A stretch of DNA of 64,000 bases from Panax quinquefolius. Taxonomy: Eukaryota > Streptophyta > Magnoliopsida > Apiales > Araliaceae. Positions within the stretch are counted from its first letter, which is position 1. Every line of letters begins with the position of its first letter. Both the position numbers and the translations under genes were made by a program. Positions 60,290 to 64,000 of this stretch are shown one piece after another. The stretch spans positions 13,168,565 to 13,232,564 of the forward strand of contig CM035151.1 in assembly GCA_020205615.1 (NCBI GenBank), in the 5' to 3' direction. The notes under the pieces are model-generated. The model was not told where the DNA came from. It saw only the letters and a program-made list of their open reading frames with translations, and searched no databases.

Positions 60290-60480
60290 GAATGAATAGT
60301 CAGAGTATCGTGAATAGTCAGTACACGTGAATAGTAATCTCGACACCAAAAGATAGAAATTCCATAAAAAACATCTTCACGCTTCATGAATAGTACTCGT
60401 GAATAGTAACTCGTGAATAGTAACTCATGAATAGTAACTCGTGAATAGTAACTCATGAATAGTAATCCCGACATGAAAAA
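60290..60480. repeat. Short 'gtgaatagtaactc' repeat tract
   Basis: About eight head-to-tail imperfect copies of a 14-bp unit alternate 'actcgtgaatagta' and 'actcatgaatagta'. A smaller decayed tract lies at the matching place in LTR B1 (57355-57520, 'cgtgaataagaactc'). Confidence 0.75.
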
Positions 60481-62873
60481 GTTCCAAATTTGATAAAAAG
60501 TTCCAACCAATATTTCAGCATAATGATATTGAAGAAATAATATCATTTGAGAAGAAAATAACATCCCTTACCTCGAAAGACAAGATTTCTAGTTGAAACA
60601 GGATATAGTCTTTGAAGGAACTTGACCAAATCTAACAATACTCAAAGTATACTCAAAATACTCACAAGAATACGCTCGATAATATAGAGAGAGAAAAAGA
60701 GAAAACTTGTTTCTGGTGTGATTTTCAATTCTAACTTAGCCCTCTATTTATAGGAAAATGTTAGCACGCCGAAGCAGACTTAACCTGCAACCTGATGGCT
60801 TTACCTGCTACTATTCCACCCACCAAAAATCAGCCATCTTCCCCAACAACCAAGAGTGGGGCCCACTCAATTCTAGAATTTTCCACCAAAACCTAATTTT
60901 AAATCGTTACCTCTTAAAATTCATAACAAATCATACGTTCATTTTTAACGGTTCAAAATTTGTGGACATATACTCAACTTATATATGTATAACATATCCA
61001 AAAATTACAACGATCCAACAGTCGGATTAAATATTATAACTCACACAATAAAGCTGTAATAACACCGATTTGATCTTTTAATACCTCCAATCCGACAAAA
61101 TACAAATAAAACATCTCAGCATTAATTCCTTCATTAATAACCACATAAATAAATCCATCATTTATATTCATATAAAATAAATATTTCCTTATCATATGAA
61201 TCAATAATTAATTATTCACAAATAATATTATAGAATCACATTTATAACAACCAAAGTTGTTCCCGGGAAGAGGGGCTTTCAATAAGAATTTCTCCTTCTT
61301 GGTAGCCATGCAATTAGGTGACCAAACCTCTCTTGGAAGCGAACTTTCTAGACATTGCCAATAGTGCTTTATCTAATAATATTATTCGAATAATATGAAT
61401 TATTGATCCGATAATGGGAAATCTTGTGCGTTGACAATTATTGAACAATAATAATATAAAATTTCAACGTAGTAATTATTGAATCAATAAATAAAAATAT
61501 TGAATAAGTAATTACTCGTAATAATTATTGAGTAGTGCCTTCTTATGTAAGGATCAATAATTCAAAAATACCGTGTAAAACCGGTAATGCCTTTGTGCAA
61601 ACACGCATATTCATCGTATTTTAACCATCGGGTATTCCAACAAGTTGTTAATTCAGTAACGATTACTGTAGTTATTTATAAAAACTTAATTTTGTCGTTT
61701 TCTTCATCCGACAGGTTATTACATTATGGGGGCCCTGAATGATCGCTGCTGCAGTCGCATCGAATATTCTCTCCGGAAAAAGAATATTCCACGACCAAAC
61801 GAATATTCCCACAACAATGAATACTTTATACCTCTTGCGTATTTGAAAAAAAAATTTCATATATCACCTTTAACTTTAACTTTTATCAATTTAACCATTT
61901 CTTGAATAGAAAAATTGAATACTTTATTTCATAAAATTCGGTCTTACAATAATATTATTCAGATAATATGAATTATTGCTTCGATAATGAAAAATCTTTG
62001 TGTAATGACAATTTATTGAAACAACGATAATATAAAATATCAATGCAACAATTATTGAATCAATAAAATAAAATCTTGAATAAAGTAATTGTTGTAACCA
62101 TTATTGAGTAAAGTGCCTTCTTACGTAAGAATCAATAATTGGTGCAATACCGGTATCATCTTGTTCAACAACGCGTATTAGTGTGTTTTAACCACCGGGT
62201 ATTCCAACAGTATTAACGATAACAACTACGCCGTTATTTAAAAATAACTTATATTTGTCATTTTCTTCATCCAATCGCTTTCCGTTATGGGGCCCATAAA
62301 AACCTGCTGCGCCGTGCATTTAATATTCCGAGCAATGAAGAATATTCCACGACTAAACGAATATTCTCCGACAACAATGAGTATTTTATAACCACTTGCT
62401 TATTTGAAATTTTTGCGTATTTTATTCATAACTATCCACATTAATCAAATCAACCCTTACTATTTCAAAATAATAAATAGAGAAAAATAAATTTCATTTA
62501 TTAATATTTTGGGGTCTTAGATTGTCTTCTTCTTGTGCAATCACGCAGATATTCTTGTACTTTTAACATTAGGGTGTTTCAACAGCTTAACAGTAAAACT
62601 TCCATAGATTATTTTCATAAAGTATTTTTGTCGTTTTCTCAATCCGATAATAATTCCGTTGTGGGGTCCACCAATGATTCTTGGTTGTCACGTAATATTC
62701 CTCGTTAAAACGAATATTAAAACCAATCGAATATTATATAACAATTGCGTACTTTACAAAATTTGTAAATATTACCCACAACTATAACATTATATAAAAT
62801 TCACACTATAATATTCAAAAATATATTTCGAGAAAATTTAATCTGTATTCAAAAAGTTGGAATCTTACATTTA

Positions 62874-63051
62874 CAATCTCACACATTTTGTCCTACTTTA
62901 GGCATCCTATCAGGTACCAAGACATGAGTTGACAGATCTTGCAGACAACGTCCCATCACATGACTTTAATACTTCAAGATATGACTATGGCGACGTCGTC
63001 ATAATCCTACTGTGTAATACGTAATTGTGTCAGTTGTATATATGCATATAG

Positions 63052-63086
<35 letters not shown>

Positions 63087-64000
63087 CTGCTTGCTGATTC
63101 TGATCCTCAACTAGACTTGAGATTTGTGATTTCTATGGAGCATGCAAGGCTAACAGCCTTTGATCCGGATTTCTCTCTCTTTTGGGTATCCCTGGCCTTG
63201 GAGTAACCAGAGTTTAATTTGGGTAGCTTCATGTACCTATCATTTCCTTTCTAAAAAATGTTACTCCCTCCGTCCCAAATTAATTGCTCAGTTTTAATTT
63301 TTTAAAGTCAAATTGACCATTTTTAAAACTAATATTTTTACTATTTTTATTAAAATATAGGTGAAGAGATTATAACCAAAAGAAAGTATATATAATTTAT
63401 TACTAATCTCAATTTTTATAATTTTAGAAATATATTTATATACGCTTAATTATTAATTTAAAATAGTCAATTTGACTTAAAAAAGTCAAAATTGAACAAT
63501 TAATTTGGGACGGAGGGAGTAGTATTCTTTATAATTTATCCCCAAAGCTTACAAATTAACCAGGTGTTTATGTATGATAGAGGAAGTATTCTTATAGAAA
63601 TGAAAATTCTCTATAGAGAGTTGGTATTAATTTCCACACAAAAATTTATAGATTCGCATAATTTTCTTCACATAAATAATAGTAGTAAATGAGAACTATA
63701 TTCGTATATTGAAATATCAAATTTTCCTTGGGAAAGTAACAATTCCCTTCTCTTTATACACAAATCGATCTGAAAATTAATTAGATGAGTGTGAAACAAT
63801 CTGAATAACCGATGAAAATCCTGGTTATTTTAGTACGACAAACCGTCATTTGGGCTGCAGGATCTCAATTTTAATCCTACAAAGAGTCTTAATTAGAAAC
63901 TGGATATATAACAAATTAAGAAACCTTTTATAAACTTATTTTGATTCTATCACTTAATTAATTACTGCCGAAATTAATACAAAAAGGTCCTAGCTCCATG
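62874..64000. other. Right flanking region; no gene supported
   Basis: It contains a (TA)n microsatellite (about 63055-63083) and the Stowaway MITE at 63264-63519. A stretch at about 62905-63022 follows a possible AG acceptor and stays open for about 38 codons (PRHELTDLADNVPSH...). It could be an exon of a gene extending beyond the window, but I do not recognise it. Confidence 0.5.
63264..63519. mobile_element. Stowaway-type MITE, 256 bp
   Basis: The ends 'ctccctccgtcccaaattaa' and 'ttaatttgggacggagggag' are perfect inverted repeats flanked by TA (63262-63263 and 63520-63521). It is the better-preserved relative of the inner element at 41680-41935. It is non-coding. Confidence 0.92.

Larger units (their letters stand above)
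58590..61948 (-). mobile_element. Solo LTR B2 nested in LTR B1
   Basis: It begins TGTGACAACCCCAAAATAGG at 58590 and ends CGGTCTTACA at 61948, flanked by perfect 5-bp duplications ATAAT (58585-58589 and 61949-61953). The B1 sequence reads straight through when B2 is removed. It contains its own minisatellite (59640-60120), 'gtgaatagtaactc' repeats (60290-60480) and the conserved block (about 61250-61375). A segment at about 58750-59235 has no counterpart in B1 and is probably a further insertion or a B1 deletion. Confidence 0.83.
56364..62523 (-). mobile_element. LTR B1, nested in the 53.8 kb LTR and split by LTR B2
   Basis: On the plus strand it begins 'tgtgacgccccaaaatagg' and continues to 58589; after the insertion of B2 it resumes at 61954 and ends near 'ggggtcttag' (about 62521). 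It shares with B2 the 'ggtccattccatccaaccca' start (one mismatch), the 'ccaaagatattcatc' minisatellite, the 'catcccttacctcgaaagac' motif and the conserved block before the insertion point. It is non-coding. Its own target duplication is not evident. Confidence 0.72.
53829..62873 (-). mobile_element. LTR of the same superfamily as the 1-17 kb array, split by nested LTRs
   Basis: It starts 'gtgacgccctaaaattgg' at 53829 and is collinear with the array LTRs as far as about 55400 (minisatellite at about 54930-55210, 'gtgagctcaac' motif, 'ttataggaaaat'). The closing LTR block reappears at about 62525-62873 ('gtggggtccaccaatgatt', 'cgaatattatataacaa', ending 'ggaatcttaca'). Between them lie a diverged segment (55400-56310) and two nested LTRs. 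No gag, primer binding site or polypurine tract is next to it, so it is probably a solo LTR. Target duplications are not clear. Confidence 0.65.

Overview
This is a nuclear plant window, most likely from a eudicot. Genes have many short exons with GT-AG introns, intergenic DNA is AT-rich, and transposable elements (TEs) are abundant: LTR retrotransposons, hAT, Mutator-like, Stowaway-like MITEs and Helitron-like ends. No bacterial, organellar or tRNA/rRNA gene was seen. About three quarters of the window is repeat-derived. The four host genes were rebuilt by hand from exon reading frames, splice sites and recognised protein families, so exon coordinates are predictions.

Layout. (1) 1-16676: a head-to-tail array of a non-autonomous, gag-only Ty3/gypsy-type element on the minus strand. 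Three ~2.4-2.5 kb LTRs (2563-4971, 7823-10343, 14247-16676) are separated by gag-derived internal regions that hold a 57-bp minisatellite. (2) 16677-20813: intergenic DNA with a tandem set of very short Helitron-like units and two Stowaway-type MITEs. (3) 20814-36607 (minus): a 13-exon gene for an LdpA-like iron-sulphur protein. Intron 6 (22603-34878, 12.3 kb) is filled by a multi-level nest of TEs whose target-site duplications (TSDs) can be read at every level. Exon 5 carries one in-frame TGA inside the conserved cysteine motif. (4) 38497-39158 (minus): a three-exon TPD1-like secreted cysteine-rich protein gene. (5) 39159-46196: intergenic DNA with a long inverted-repeat element and several MITEs, one nested in another. 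(6) 46197-49795 (plus): an intact eight-exon HCF107 orthologue (chloroplast HAT/half-TPR RNA-binding protein). (7) 50537-51993 (minus): a four-exon RLP24 ribosome-biogenesis gene, convergent with HCF107. (8) 53829-62873: a second cluster of nested minus-strand LTRs without coding capacity. (9) 62874-64000: flanking DNA with a Stowaway-type MITE.

The four genes do not form a pathway. LdpA-like and HCF107 are probably plastid-related, TPD1-like is a secreted signalling-type protein, and RLP24 acts in nucleolar 60S assembly. I found no clear undescribed molecular system. The strongest leads are the in-frame stop in an otherwise perfectly spliced LdpA-like gene, the fully resolved TE nest in its intron, the gag-only LTR tandem array with its open-frame 57-bp minisatellite, a block of about 110 bp conserved across otherwise diverged LTRs, and the chained mini-Helitron-like units.
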